This document shows, one piece after another, positions 52,937-60,302 of a stretch of 64,000 nt of DNA (position 1 is the stretch's first letter; each line of letters opens with the position of its first letter). Under the pieces are notes generated by a model. It was given only the letters and a program-made list of their open reading frames with translations, made no database searches and was not told the DNA's origin. Source of the DNA: Sphingomonas hengshuiensis (GTDB lineage: Bacteria; Pseudomonadota; Alphaproteobacteria; Sphingomonadales; Sphingomonadaceae); contig QFNF01000001.1 in assembly GCA_003240755.1 (NCBI GenBank), positions 124,001 through 188,000 on the forward strand. Direction: 5' to 3'. The translations under genes and the position numbers were made by a program.

Positions 52937-53586
52937 TCTGCGGCCTCGCGGAGATGCGGGCGCTCGCGTCGGGCGAGCGCGACCAGGGGTGCCTCCAGTC
53001 GGGCACGTTCGAACGCCTCGGCGCGCGCTAGCCGGCGCAGCCGTCCGGCGATCGGCATGCCGACCAGCGCGGCGAGCAACGCGCCGTACAGCGTGGACAG
53101 CAACGCGACCGCCATCGCCTGGCCGATCGCGGCGGGATCGGTCATCGCCATGAACATCCGCACCAGCCCGACCAGCGTGCCGATCATGCCCAGCAGCGGG
53201 GCGAGTTCGGCGACCGCCCCCCACATGTCGGCGGCGGCAAGGTGGCGTTCGGCGCGTGCCTCGCACCGGTGGCGCAGCCGTTCGCCGACGATATCGGGTC
53301 CGGCGCCGTCGACGATGCCGGCGATCGCGTCGGCGATGTCGGGATCGGCGATCCGCGACCGGTCGAGCGTCATCACGCCATGCCGCCTCGCGATCCGGTC
53401 GAGCTTGGCGATCTGGTCCAGCCCGTCCTCGGCGGTGAAGGGCCTGCGCCCGAGCGTGGCGAGCGCGCGCACCGCGCGGCCGATATCGGCGGGCGGGGTA
53501 CGGATCAGCAATGCCAATGCGGTGCCGCCGACCACGAAGGTGACGGCGACCGGATCGGCATAGGGGGCGAGCGCGGACGGCATCAT
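52933..53586 (-). CDS. MotA/TolQ/ExbB-family proton channel protein
   Basis: A 217-residue protein with three hydrophobic segments: about 12-28 (VAVTFVVGGTALALLI, resembling the second helix of MotA), 125-150 (AELAPLLGMIGTLVGLVRMFMAM, the family pore signature), and 158-188 (AVALLSTLYGALLAALVGMPIAG). MotA's first helix is missing, and an in-frame stop lies a few codons upstream, so the protein has TolQ/ExbB-like topology. With the next gene it forms a second stator-like pair in addition to motA-motB at 62.8 kb. ATG 53586 and 53583 are the possible starts. Confidence 0.78.
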   Translation of the reverse strand: MMPSALAPYADPVAVTFVVGGTALALLIRTPPADIGRAVRALATLGRRPFTAEDGLDQIAKLDRIARRHGVMTLDRSRIADPDIADAIAGIVDGAGPDIVGERLRHRCEARAERHLAAADMWGAVAELAPLLGMIGTLVGLVRMFMAMTDPAAIGQAMAVALLSTLYGALLAALVGMPIAGRLRRLARAEAFERARLEAPLVALARRERPHLREAAE

Positions 53587-53597
53587 GCCCGCTACCC

Positions 53598-53613
53598 TGC
53601 AAGGGCGATGCCA
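53598..53613 (-). promoter_or_regulatory. Sigma-54 promoter for motA-like/motB-like/flgA
   Basis: Read leftward: TGGCATCGCCCTTGCA, matching all core positions of TGGCAY-N5-TTGCW, preceded by ATGAAAC. The expected transcript start (about 53587) is next to the first ATG (53586), leaving almost no leader. Confidence 0.85.
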
Positions 53614-53623
53614 GTTTCATGGG

Positions 53624-53696
53624 CGGCAAGCGGTTGCCGGTCGCGGTTGCCGCTTGCCGGTCGGCGGCGGCAACCGGCGTGGTTTGCCGCTTGCCG
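53624..53696. promoter_or_regulatory. Cluster of CGGCAA/TTGCCG half-sites between divergent sigma-54 promoters
   Basis: Seven hexamers in 73 bases: CGGCAA at 53624 and 53668; TTGCCG at 53634, 53647, 53654, 53684 and 53691. The first two form CGGCAA-GCGG-TTGCCG. Chance would give about 0.05 in this length at this GC content (my rough estimate). The cluster lies between the motA-like and flgB promoters, where an activator such as FlbD could serve both. Confidence 0.6.
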
Positions 53697-53713
53697 CCGG
53701 GTTCCGATGAAAC

Positions 53714-53729
53714 TGGCACGCCCCTTGCT
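53714..53729 (+). promoter_or_regulatory. Sigma-54 promoter for flgBCDE
   Basis: TGGCACGCCCCTTGCT, a full match to TGGCACG-N4-TTGCW, preceded by GATGAAAC and followed by GTG. The predicted start is near 53740, giving a leader of about 38 bases before flgB. Confidence 0.92.
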
Positions 53730-53777
53730 GTGATCCCGTGCGATGCGCATCCGGCGCGTCGACTTGGGGTTCGTCCG

Positions 53778-54128
53778 ATGGCCGACAACGCTCTCTTCGG
53801 GATACATGGTGCCGCGCTGCAGGTGCGTGCGCAGCGCATGGGAATGCTGGCGTCGAACATCGCCAACGCCTCCACGCCCGGATTCAAGGCGAAGGACGTC
53901 GATTTCCGCGCGGCACTGGCAGGTGCGGAGCAGGGCGGCAATGTCGATCGCTCGATCGACGGCAACACGCTCTATCGCCGGCCGCTGCAACCCTCGCTCG
54001 ACGGCAACACCGTCGAACTGGTCACGGAACAGACCGCCTTCGCCGAGAATGCGGTCGCGTATCAGACGACGCTGGCGTTCCTGAACGGGCGCATCTCCAC
54101 CATCACCCGCGCGCTGAAGGGGGAATAA
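53778..54128 (+). CDS. flgB: Flagellar proximal rod protein FlgB
   Basis: A 116-residue rod protein. ADNALFGIHGAALQVRAQRMGMLASNIANASTPGFKAKDVDF contains the axial-protein motif (NIANAxTPGFK). The C-terminal helix (AENAVAYQTTLAFLNGRISTITRALKG) packs in the rod core. It is exported without a cleaved signal. The frame is open upstream through the regulatory cluster, but the ATG at 53778 gives the family N-terminus. Confidence 0.96.
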   Translation: MADNALFGIHGAALQVRAQRMGMLASNIANASTPGFKAKDVDFRAALAGAEQGGNVDRSIDGNTLYRRPLQPSLDGNTVELVTEQTAFAENAVAYQTTLAFLNGRISTITRALKGE

Positions 54129-54132
54129 GCCC

Positions 54133-54540
54133 ATGCCCGCACCCATGAGCATCTTCGAGGTATCGGGCCGCGCCATGTCGGCGCAGCTCATCCGGATGAA
54201 CACGACCGCGTCGAACCTCGCCAATGCCGGCGCGGTGTCGACGACCGAGGCCGGCGCCTATCGCACGATGAAGCCGGTGTTCCGCACCAGCTTCGACGCG
54301 GCCAGCGGCCTGGCGACCGTCGATGCGGCGCAGGTCGTGTCGGCCGGCGAGGCGCCGTCGAAGCGCCACGACCCGGGCAACCCGCTGGCCGATGCCGAGG
54401 GCAATGTGTGGGAAGCCGCCGTCGATGAACCGCGCGAGCTGGTCGACATGCTCGATGCCGCGCGCACCTATCAGAACAATGTCGAGGTGATGTCGACCGC
54501 GAAGTCGCTCATCACCGAAACCCTGCGACTGGGACGCTGA
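54133..54540 (+). CDS. flgC: Flagellar proximal rod protein FlgC
   Basis: A 135-residue rod protein. MSIFEVSGRAMSAQLIRMNTTASNLANAGAVSTTEAGAYR and the closing LVDMLDAARTYQNNVEVMSTAKSLITETLRLGR are the conserved ends. ATG 54133 or 54145 can start it; the second begins at the usual FlgC residue. Four bases follow flgB, and two precede flgD. Confidence 0.95.
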   Translation: MPAPMSIFEVSGRAMSAQLIRMNTTASNLANAGAVSTTEAGAYRTMKPVFRTSFDAASGLATVDAAQVVSAGEAPSKRHDPGNPLADAEGNVWEAAVDEPRELVDMLDAARTYQNNVEVMSTAKSLITETLRLGR

Positions 54541-54542
54541 CC

Positions 54543-55214
54543 ATGGCTACGAGTTCGATCCAGAATATCCCGACGCTCGCGGCCGCCAATGATGCGGCGG
54601 CCAAGGCGAAGCTCGGCCAGCGCTCGCTGGGGCAGGACGACTTCCTGCGCCTGATGACGGCGCAGCTACAATATCAAGACCCGTTCAACCCGACCGACAA
54701 TGGCCAGATGGTCGCGCAGATGGCACAGATGTCGTCGCTGACCGGCATTACCGAGATGAGCTCGACGCTCAAGACGCTGGCGGACCGGATGGGCAGCGGG
54801 ACCAGCGATGCGGTGTCGTGGATCGGCAAGGCGGTGCTGACCGAAAGTGCCACGGCCACCGCCGACACCAAGGGCAATGTCACCGGCGCGGTCGAACTGG
54901 ACGCCGAAGCGGCGCAGGTGAACGTCGAGATCCGCGATGCGTCGGGCAATGTCGCCCGCGCGGTGTCGCTCGGCGCCCAGGGCGCGGGGCTGGTCGACTA
55001 TCAATGGGACGGCAGGACCGATGACGGCAGCGCCGCCGGTGCCGGTCCCTATACCATCAGCGTCGCCGCCGCCGACCGGAACGGGCAGGTGGTGAAGGCG
55101 CGCAACCTTGCCTGGACCGGGGTCGCCTCGGTCATGCCCAATGGCGGGAAACCGATGCTGACCTTGTCCAGCGGCGAACAGGTGCTGGCCGATTCGGTCC
55201 GCAAGATCGCCTGA
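54543..55214 (+). CDS. flgD: Flagellar hook scaffold FlgD
   Basis: A 223-residue hook cap protein. The N-terminal part is typical (LGQDDFLRLMTAQLQYQDPFNPTDNGQMVAQMAQMSSLTGI), followed by FlgD Ig-like and Tudor-like domains (VNVEIRDASGNVARAV; YQWDGRTDDGSAAGAGPYTISVAA). It is removed once the hook reaches full length. Confidence 0.96.
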   Translation: MATSSIQNIPTLAAANDAAAKAKLGQRSLGQDDFLRLMTAQLQYQDPFNPTDNGQMVAQMAQMSSLTGITEMSSTLKTLADRMGSGTSDAVSWIGKAVLTESATATADTKGNVTGAVELDAEAAQVNVEIRDASGNVARAVSLGAQGAGLVDYQWDGRTDDGSAAGAGPYTISVAAADRNGQVVKARNLAWTGVASVMPNGGKPMLTLSSGEQVLADSVRKIA

Positions 55215-55254
55215 TCCCGACCCCTTCATCCGAATTTACGCAGGAGCCTGAACC

Positions 55255-56544
55255 ATGTCCTTCTACACTTCGCTTTCCGGTCTGAAGGCCTCGCAGGTCG
55301 ACATGGCGTCGATCTCGCACAACCTCGCCAATGTCGGCACCACCGGCTTCAAGAAGAGCCGCGCCGAATTCGCCGACGTGATCGCATCGAACCTCGCCGT
55401 CGCTCCGACGCAGATGGTCGGGTCGGGTACGGTGGTGAAGGGCAACCGCCAGCAGTTCGGCGAGGGCAACCTCGTCCAGTCGTCGTCGTCGCTCGACATC
55501 GCGATCGCCGGCGACGGCTTCCTCGCGCTGAAGCAGGACCCGACCAAGGAAGGTCTGACCTTCACCCGCAACGGCTCGCTGCGCGTCGATGCGAACCAGT
55601 TCGTCACCGATGCGCAGGGCGCGCGGCTGCAGGTCTATCCGGTCGACGGTTCGGGCAATGTCGTCGCGACGACCCGCGCGTCGCTGACCGATCTCGTGCT
55701 GTCCGGCACGTCGGGCAAGGCGGCGGGGACGAACAACGTCGCGCTGGGCGTGAACGTCAACGCGCGATCGGTCGTGCCGGAAACCGCGACGTTCAACCGG
55801 TTCGATTCGTCGAGCTACAACGAATCGATCGCCACCACCGTCTATGACGGCGCGGGCAGCCCGATGACGATGACCACCTATCTCAAGCGGACGACCGCGC
55901 CGGTCGTCACCACGCCGCCCGCCGCCGAGGACCTGTCGAGCACGTGGGAAGCGTACAGCTTCGTCGGGGATCAGGAGATGAAGGTGGGCACCCCCCCGGT
56001 ACAGGCGGTGGCGTTCACCTTCGACCAGGCCGGCAGGCTGACGGCCCCGGTCGCGACGACCTTCGATTCGTTCATGCCGGCCAGCGGCGTGGCGCAGCAG
56101 CAGATTACGCTGACGATCCCGACCACCTCGACCGCGACGACCAAGCCGTTCAAGGTCGCGACGCAGACGCAGGACGGTGTCGCCGTCGGCCGGCTGCAGG
56201 GCGTGACGATCAACGAAAAGGGGATCGTCTCCGCCAGCTATTCGAACGGCGATACCAGGGCGCTGGGCCAGGTCGCGATCGTCAGCTTCTCGAACTCGGC
56301 GGGGCTGCGCCAGATGGGCAACAGCAACTGGCAGGCGACCGGCCTGTCGGGCGAGCCCAGCTTCGCCAGCTCGGGCGAGAACGGCGCGGGATCGCTGATG
56401 TCGGGCATGATCGAGGGGTCGAACGTCGACATCACCGAGGAACTGGTCGGCCTGATCGCCGCCCAGCGCAATTTCCAGGCGAACTCGAAGGCGCTCGACA
56501 CCTCGAACCAGATCACGCGCTCGATCCTCGATCTGCGTGCATAA
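55255..56544 (+). CDS. flgE: Flagellar hook protein FlgE
   Basis: A 429-residue hook subunit. The N-terminus is SFYTSLSGLKASQVDMASISHNLANVGTTGFKKSRAEFADV. The centre is variable and beta-rich. The C-terminus is NVDITEELVGLIAAQRNFQANSKALDTSNQITRSILDLRA, the shared axial C-helix. CAGGAG precedes the ATG by eight bases. It ends the flgBCDE unit; flgF has its own promoter ten bases further on. Confidence 0.97.
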   Translation: MSFYTSLSGLKASQVDMASISHNLANVGTTGFKKSRAEFADVIASNLAVAPTQMVGSGTVVKGNRQQFGEGNLVQSSSSLDIAIAGDGFLALKQDPTKEGLTFTRNGSLRVDANQFVTDAQGARLQVYPVDGSGNVVATTRASLTDLVLSGTSGKAAGTNNVALGVNVNARSVVPETATFNRFDSSSYNESIATTVYDGAGSPMTMTTYLKRTTAPVVTTPPAAEDLSSTWEAYSFVGDQEMKVGTPPVQAVAFTFDQAGRLTAPVATTFDSFMPASGVAQQQITLTIPTTSTATTKPFKVATQTQDGVAVGRLQGVTINEKGIVSASYSNGDTRALGQVAIVSFSNSAGLRQMGNSNWQATGLSGEPSFASSGENGAGSLMSGMIEGSNVDITEELVGLIAAQRNFQANSKALDTSNQITRSILDLRA

Positions 56545-56554
56545 CCGCTGAAAC

Positions 56555-56570
56555 TGGCATGACCCTTGCT
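56555..56570 (+). promoter_or_regulatory. Sigma-54 promoter for flgF and downstream genes
   Basis: TGGCATGACCCTTGCT, matching TGGCAY-N5-TTGCW, preceded by CTGAAAC and followed by GTG like the flgB site. The predicted start near 56581 leaves a 21-base leader containing GGGAGG. Confidence 0.9.
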
Positions 56571-56601
56571 GTGTGGCAGGGGTCAACGTTGGGAGGTTTC
56601 G

Positions 56602-57354
56602 ATGGACCGGCTGGTCTATACCGCAATGTCGGGGATGCGTGGCCACATGGCCGCGCAGGCGACGATCGCGAACAATATCGCGAACGGCTCGACGATCGGG
56701 TTTCGCGCGGACAAGGTGGATTTCGAACAGTTGCTGCTGAAGGGCAGGAACGGCGAACTCGAAACCCGCTCGCCTTCGTCGGAGGAGGTGCGCGACATGG
56801 ACCGCCGGGCCGGCGCGATCCTCGCGACCGGCCGGCCGCTCGACATCGCGGTGGAAGGCGACAGTTGGATGGCGGTGCAGGGGCCCGACGGCACCGAAGC
56901 CTATACCCGGCGCGGCGACCTGCAGGTTTCTGCCGCCGGCACGCTGGAGACCGGCGATCGCCTGCCGGTCATGGGCGCGGCCGGCCCGATCACGGTGCCG
57001 CCCTACCAGTCGATCTCGATCACCGCCGACGGCCGCGTCATGATCGTGCCGCAGGGCGCGGCCCCGGGCACGCCCGACCAGGAAATCGGCCAGATCAAGC
57101 TGGCGAGCACCGCCGGCAGCCAGACGGTCAAGGGCATCGACAACCTGCTGCACGTCCGCGGCGGCGGGGTCCTGCCCGGCGACATGACCGCCAAGGTGCG
57201 CTCGGGCGCGCTGGAACAGTCGAACGTCAACATGACCCAGGCGCTGGTCGACATGATCGAGAACCAGCGGTCGTACGAAGTGCAGGCGGGCATGTTGAAG
57301 CAGGCGAAGGAGATGGATGAATCCTCCGCCAACCTGATGCGCGTCCAGAGTTAA
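56602..57354 (+). CDS. flgF: Flagellar proximal rod protein FlgF
   Basis: A 250-residue rod protein. The N-terminus is MDRLVYTAMSGMRGHMAAQATIANNIANGSTIGFRADKVDFE, the FlgF form of the axial motif. The C-terminus is GALEQSNVNMTQALVDMIENQRSYEVQAGMLKQAKEMDE. I chose ATG 56602 because GGGAGG (56591-56596) precedes it; the upstream frame is promoter DNA. Confidence 0.96.
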   Translation: MDRLVYTAMSGMRGHMAAQATIANNIANGSTIGFRADKVDFEQLLLKGRNGELETRSPSSEEVRDMDRRAGAILATGRPLDIAVEGDSWMAVQGPDGTEAYTRRGDLQVSAAGTLETGDRLPVMGAAGPITVPPYQSISITADGRVMIVPQGAAPGTPDQEIGQIKLASTAGSQTVKGIDNLLHVRGGGVLPGDMTAKVRSGALEQSNVNMTQALVDMIENQRSYEVQAGMLKQAKEMDESSANLMRVQS

Positions 57355-57366
57355 GGGGATACCACC

Positions 57367-58155
57367 ATGGCCAATGCCGCACTGCATATCGCCCGCACCG
57401 GGCTGGACGCCCAGGACACGCGGATGCGCGTCATCTCGAACAACCTGGCGAACGTCAACACGACCGGGTTCAAGCGCGACCGCGCCTCGTTCGAGGCGCT
57501 GAGCTACCAGATCGTCACCGCACAGGGTGCCGCATCGACCCAGGAATCGCGCTATGCCACCGGGCTCAACCTCGGCACCGGCGTAAAGGTGCAGGGCACC
57601 GCCAGCATCCAGACGCAGGGCTCGCTCGCCACGACCGGCAACACCCTCGACATGGCGCTGGAAGGCGACGGCTATTTCCAGGTGCAGCTACCCGGCGGGC
57701 AGCTCGGCTATACCCGCGCCGGCAATTTCAGCCGCTCGCCCGAAGGCATGCTGGTCACGACCGAGGGGTATCAGGTGATGCCGGGCATCACGATCCCGGA
57801 GGGCGCGACCTCGATCACCATCGGCGGCGACGGCACGGTCAGCGCGACCATCCCCAACCAGACCGAAGCGACCCAGATCGGCCAGATCCAGGTATCGACC
57901 TTCGCCAATTCGGCCGGGTTGCAGCCGGTCGGCGACAATTTCCTGGTCGAAACCGGAGCCTCGGGCGCGGCGCAGACCGGCGTGGCCGGCCTCGATGGCC
58001 GCGCCCGCATCCGGCAGGGCATGCTGGAGGGGTCGAACGTCAACGTCGTCGAGGAACTCGTCGACATGATCGAAACGCAACGCGCCTATGAGGTCAATTC
58101 CAAGATGATCTCGGCCACCGACGAGATGCTGAAATATGTCAACCAGAACATCTGA
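57367..58155 (+). CDS. flgG: Flagellar distal rod protein FlgG
   Basis: A 262-residue rod protein of the standard length (E. coli 260). It begins NAALHIARTGLDAQDTRMRVISNNLANVNTTGFKRDRASFE, has the FlgG stretch LDMALEGDGYFQVQLPGG, and ends EGSNVNVVEELVDMIETQRAYEVNSKMISATDEMLKYVNQNI. It lies 12 bases after flgF and overlaps flgH by 20 bases. Confidence 0.97.
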   Translation: MANAALHIARTGLDAQDTRMRVISNNLANVNTTGFKRDRASFEALSYQIVTAQGAASTQESRYATGLNLGTGVKVQGTASIQTQGSLATTGNTLDMALEGDGYFQVQLPGGQLGYTRAGNFSRSPEGMLVTTEGYQVMPGITIPEGATSITIGGDGTVSATIPNQTEATQIGQIQVSTFANSAGLQPVGDNFLVETGASGAAQTGVAGLDGRARIRQGMLEGSNVNVVEELVDMIETQRAYEVNSKMISATDEMLKYVNQNI

Positions 58156-58846
58156 CCCCGCCCGCGCGCGCGCGACGACCGCGCGCGCCCTCGCGCTCGC
58201 CGCGGTGGTGCTGGCGGCAATGCCGGCAAGCGCCCGCCCGCTGTTCGGCAGGAAATTGCCGCCCGAGGATTATGCCGCGTCGCGCCCCGCGCCGCCGATG
58301 GTCCCGGTCGTCGCGACCGGCGCGATCTTCCAGGCCGATCAGGGCTATGCCGCGCTGTACGAAGGCTGGCGCGCCAAGAAGGTCGGCGACCCGTTGACCA
58401 TCGTGCTGGTCGAACGCACCAGCGCGTCGAAATCGGCCGGCTCGAAGCTCGACAGCACCGGCGGCTTCTCGATCACGCCGCCATCGGCCGGGCCGCTGTC
58501 GTTCGACCCGAACATGGCCAAGCTGTCGGGCGGCCGCAACTTCAACGGTGGCGGATCGGCGGACCAGACCAACGCGCTGTCGGGCGAACTGTCGGTGACG
58601 GTCGCCGAAGTCTATCCCAACGGCACCATGCTGGTGCAGGGGCAGAAGCGGGTGACGCTGAACCGCGGCGACGAATTCGTCGCGATCAAGGGCGTCGTGC
58701 GCTCCGCCGATGTCGACATCAACAACCGCGTGCCATCGACCCGCGTCGCCGATGCCCGCATCTCGTACACCGGCAAGGGCGATGTCGCCCGCGCCAGCCG
58801 GCAGGGGTGGCTCAGCCGCTTCTTCCAGGTCGTCAGCCCGTTCTAG
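58136..58846 (+). CDS. flgH: Flagellar L-ring protein FlgH (no lipobox Cys)
   Basis: A 236-residue protein. The conserved body includes LYEGWRAKKVGDPLTIVLVERTSASKSAGSKL and GELSVTVAEVYPNGTMLVQGQKRVTLNRGDEFVAIKGVVR, both typical of the outer-membrane L ring. The signal sequence RALALAAVVLAAMPASARPLFG ends in a signal-peptidase-I-type ASA site and has no Cys, whereas FlgH is usually a lipoprotein. The ATG at 58136 overlaps flgG by 20 bases. Confidence 0.94.
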   Translation: MSTRTSDPARARATTARALALAAVVLAAMPASARPLFGRKLPPEDYAASRPAPPMVPVVATGAIFQADQGYAALYEGWRAKKVGDPLTIVLVERTSASKSAGSKLDSTGGFSITPPSAGPLSFDPNMAKLSGGRNFNGGGSADQTNALSGELSVTVAEVYPNGTMLVQGQKRVTLNRGDEFVAIKGVVRSADVDINNRVPSTRVADARISYTGKGDVARASRQGWLSRFFQVVSPF

Positions 58847-58854
58847 GTCCGCCC

Positions 58855-59946
58855 ATGCGCCTCCTGCTCGCCATCCTCGCCGCCATCCTCATGATCCAGC
58901 CCGCCGCGGCGGAGCGCGTGAAGGACCTCGGCCGCTTCCAGGGCATCCGGTCGAACCAGTTGACCGGCTATGGCATCGTCGTCGGCCTGCCCGGCACCGG
59001 CGACGACAATCTCGAATATACCGTGCAGTCGGTGAAGGCGATCACGTCGCGCATGGGGCTGCAACTGCCGCAGGGGATGAACCCCGGCCTGAAGAACGCG
59101 GCGGTCGTCATGATTACCGCCGAACTGCCCGCCTTCGCCAAGCCCGGCCAGCGCATCGACGTGACCGTCGCGTCGATGGGCAAGGCGAAGTCGCTGCGCG
59201 GCGGCGCGCTGGTCATGACCCCGCTGATGGGTGCCGATGGCCAGATCTATGCCATGGCGCAGGGCAATCTGGCGGTCGGCGGCCTGGGGGCGGAAGGCGC
59301 CGACGGTTCGAAGATCGTCGTCAACATCCCCTCGGCCGGACGCATCCCCGACGGGGCGACCGTCGAGCGCACCGTCGACACCGGCTTCGCCACCGCGCCG
59401 ACGCTGACCTTCAACCTCGCACAGGCGGATTTCACCACCGCACAGAATGTCGCGAGCGCGATCAACCGCCGCTTCGGCGCGGGCACCGCGACCGCGATCG
59501 ACGCGGTATCGGTGGCGATGCGCGCCGCGCCGGGTGCCGATACCCGCGCGATGCTGATGAGCGAGGTCGAAAATCTCGCGGTCGAACCCGCCGAAACCGC
59601 CGCGCGGGTCATCGTCAACGCCCGCACCGGCACGGTCGTCATCAACTCGGCGGTCCGCGTGTCGCCCTCCGCCGTCACCCATGGCAAGCTGACCGTGAAG
59701 ATCGACGAGGACCAGCGCATCAGCCAGCCGGCACCGCTCAGCCAGGGCCGGACCGCGCTCGAACAAAGGAGCGGCGTGACGATCGAGCAGGAGGTGAAGC
59801 CGATGTTCCTGCTGGCGCCCGGCCCGAAGCTGGCCGACGTGGTGAAGGCGATCAACGCCATCGGCGCCTCGCCCGCCGATCTGGTCGCCATCCTCGAGGC
59901 GCTCAAGGAATCGGGCGCGCTGAAGGCGGAGCTGGTGGTCCTGTGA
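58855..59946 (+). CDS. flgI: Flagellar P-ring protein FlgI
   Basis: A 363-residue periplasmic protein. The Sec signal is RLLLAILAAILMIQPAAA, followed by ERVKDLGRFQGIRSNQLTGYGIVVGLPGTGDD, the invariant start of mature FlgI. It forms the ring in the peptidoglycan layer and depends on FlgA. I chose ATG 58855 because the signal begins there; the frame runs upstream into flgH. Its stop overlaps the flgJ GTG. Confidence 0.97.
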   Translation: MRLLLAILAAILMIQPAAAERVKDLGRFQGIRSNQLTGYGIVVGLPGTGDDNLEYTVQSVKAITSRMGLQLPQGMNPGLKNAAVVMITAELPAFAKPGQRIDVTVASMGKAKSLRGGALVMTPLMGADGQIYAMAQGNLAVGGLGAEGADGSKIVVNIPSAGRIPDGATVERTVDTGFATAPTLTFNLAQADFTTAQNVASAINRRFGAGTATAIDAVSVAMRAAPGADTRAMLMSEVENLAVEPAETAARVIVNARTGTVVINSAVRVSPSAVTHGKLTVKIDEDQRISQPAPLSQGRTALEQRSGVTIEQEVKPMFLLAPGPKLADVVKAINAIGASPADLVAILEALKESGALKAELVVL

Positions 59947-60302
59947 GCGTGATCGGCGCGACGACCGGCATCGGGGTCGACACCAGCCGCACGGGCACGG
60001 CCCAGAACCTGAAGGCCGCGGGCGAACGCTTCGAATCGGTGTTCACCGGCATGATGCTGAAATCGATGCGCCAGGCCAAGCTCGCCGACGGATTGTTCGA
60101 GAACAAGGCCTCCGGCCAGTTCCGCGACATGTGGGACCAGAAGGTGGCCGAGAACATGGCAGTCACCACGCCGCTGGGCATCGGCAAGGCGATGACCGAG
60201 TTCCTCGCCCGGTCGCAGACGGTTAACGCGACGCAAACCGCCAATCCGACGCAAGGTCCGGCGCAGCCTGCCGTTACTCCCTCCGAAGGGAAAAGCGGAT
60301 GA
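59943..60302 (+). CDS. flgJ: Flagellar rod-binding protein FlgJ, single-domain
   Basis: A 119-residue protein. AGERFESVFTGMMLKSMRQAKLADGLFENKASGQFRDMWDQKVAENMAVTTPLGIGKAM is the rod-binding domain that forms the N-terminal half of E. coli FlgJ. The muramidase half (E. coli total 313) is absent. The start is GTG 59943 overlapping the flgI TGA. The C-terminal 25 residues are Thr/Gln/Asn/Pro-rich. A transglycosylase that could replace the missing half is encoded at 50096-51010. Confidence 0.93.
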   Translation: MSVIGATTGIGVDTSRTGTAQNLKAAGERFESVFTGMMLKSMRQAKLADGLFENKASGQFRDMWDQKVAENMAVTTPLGIGKAMTEFLARSQTVNATQTANPTQGPAQPAVTPSEGKSG

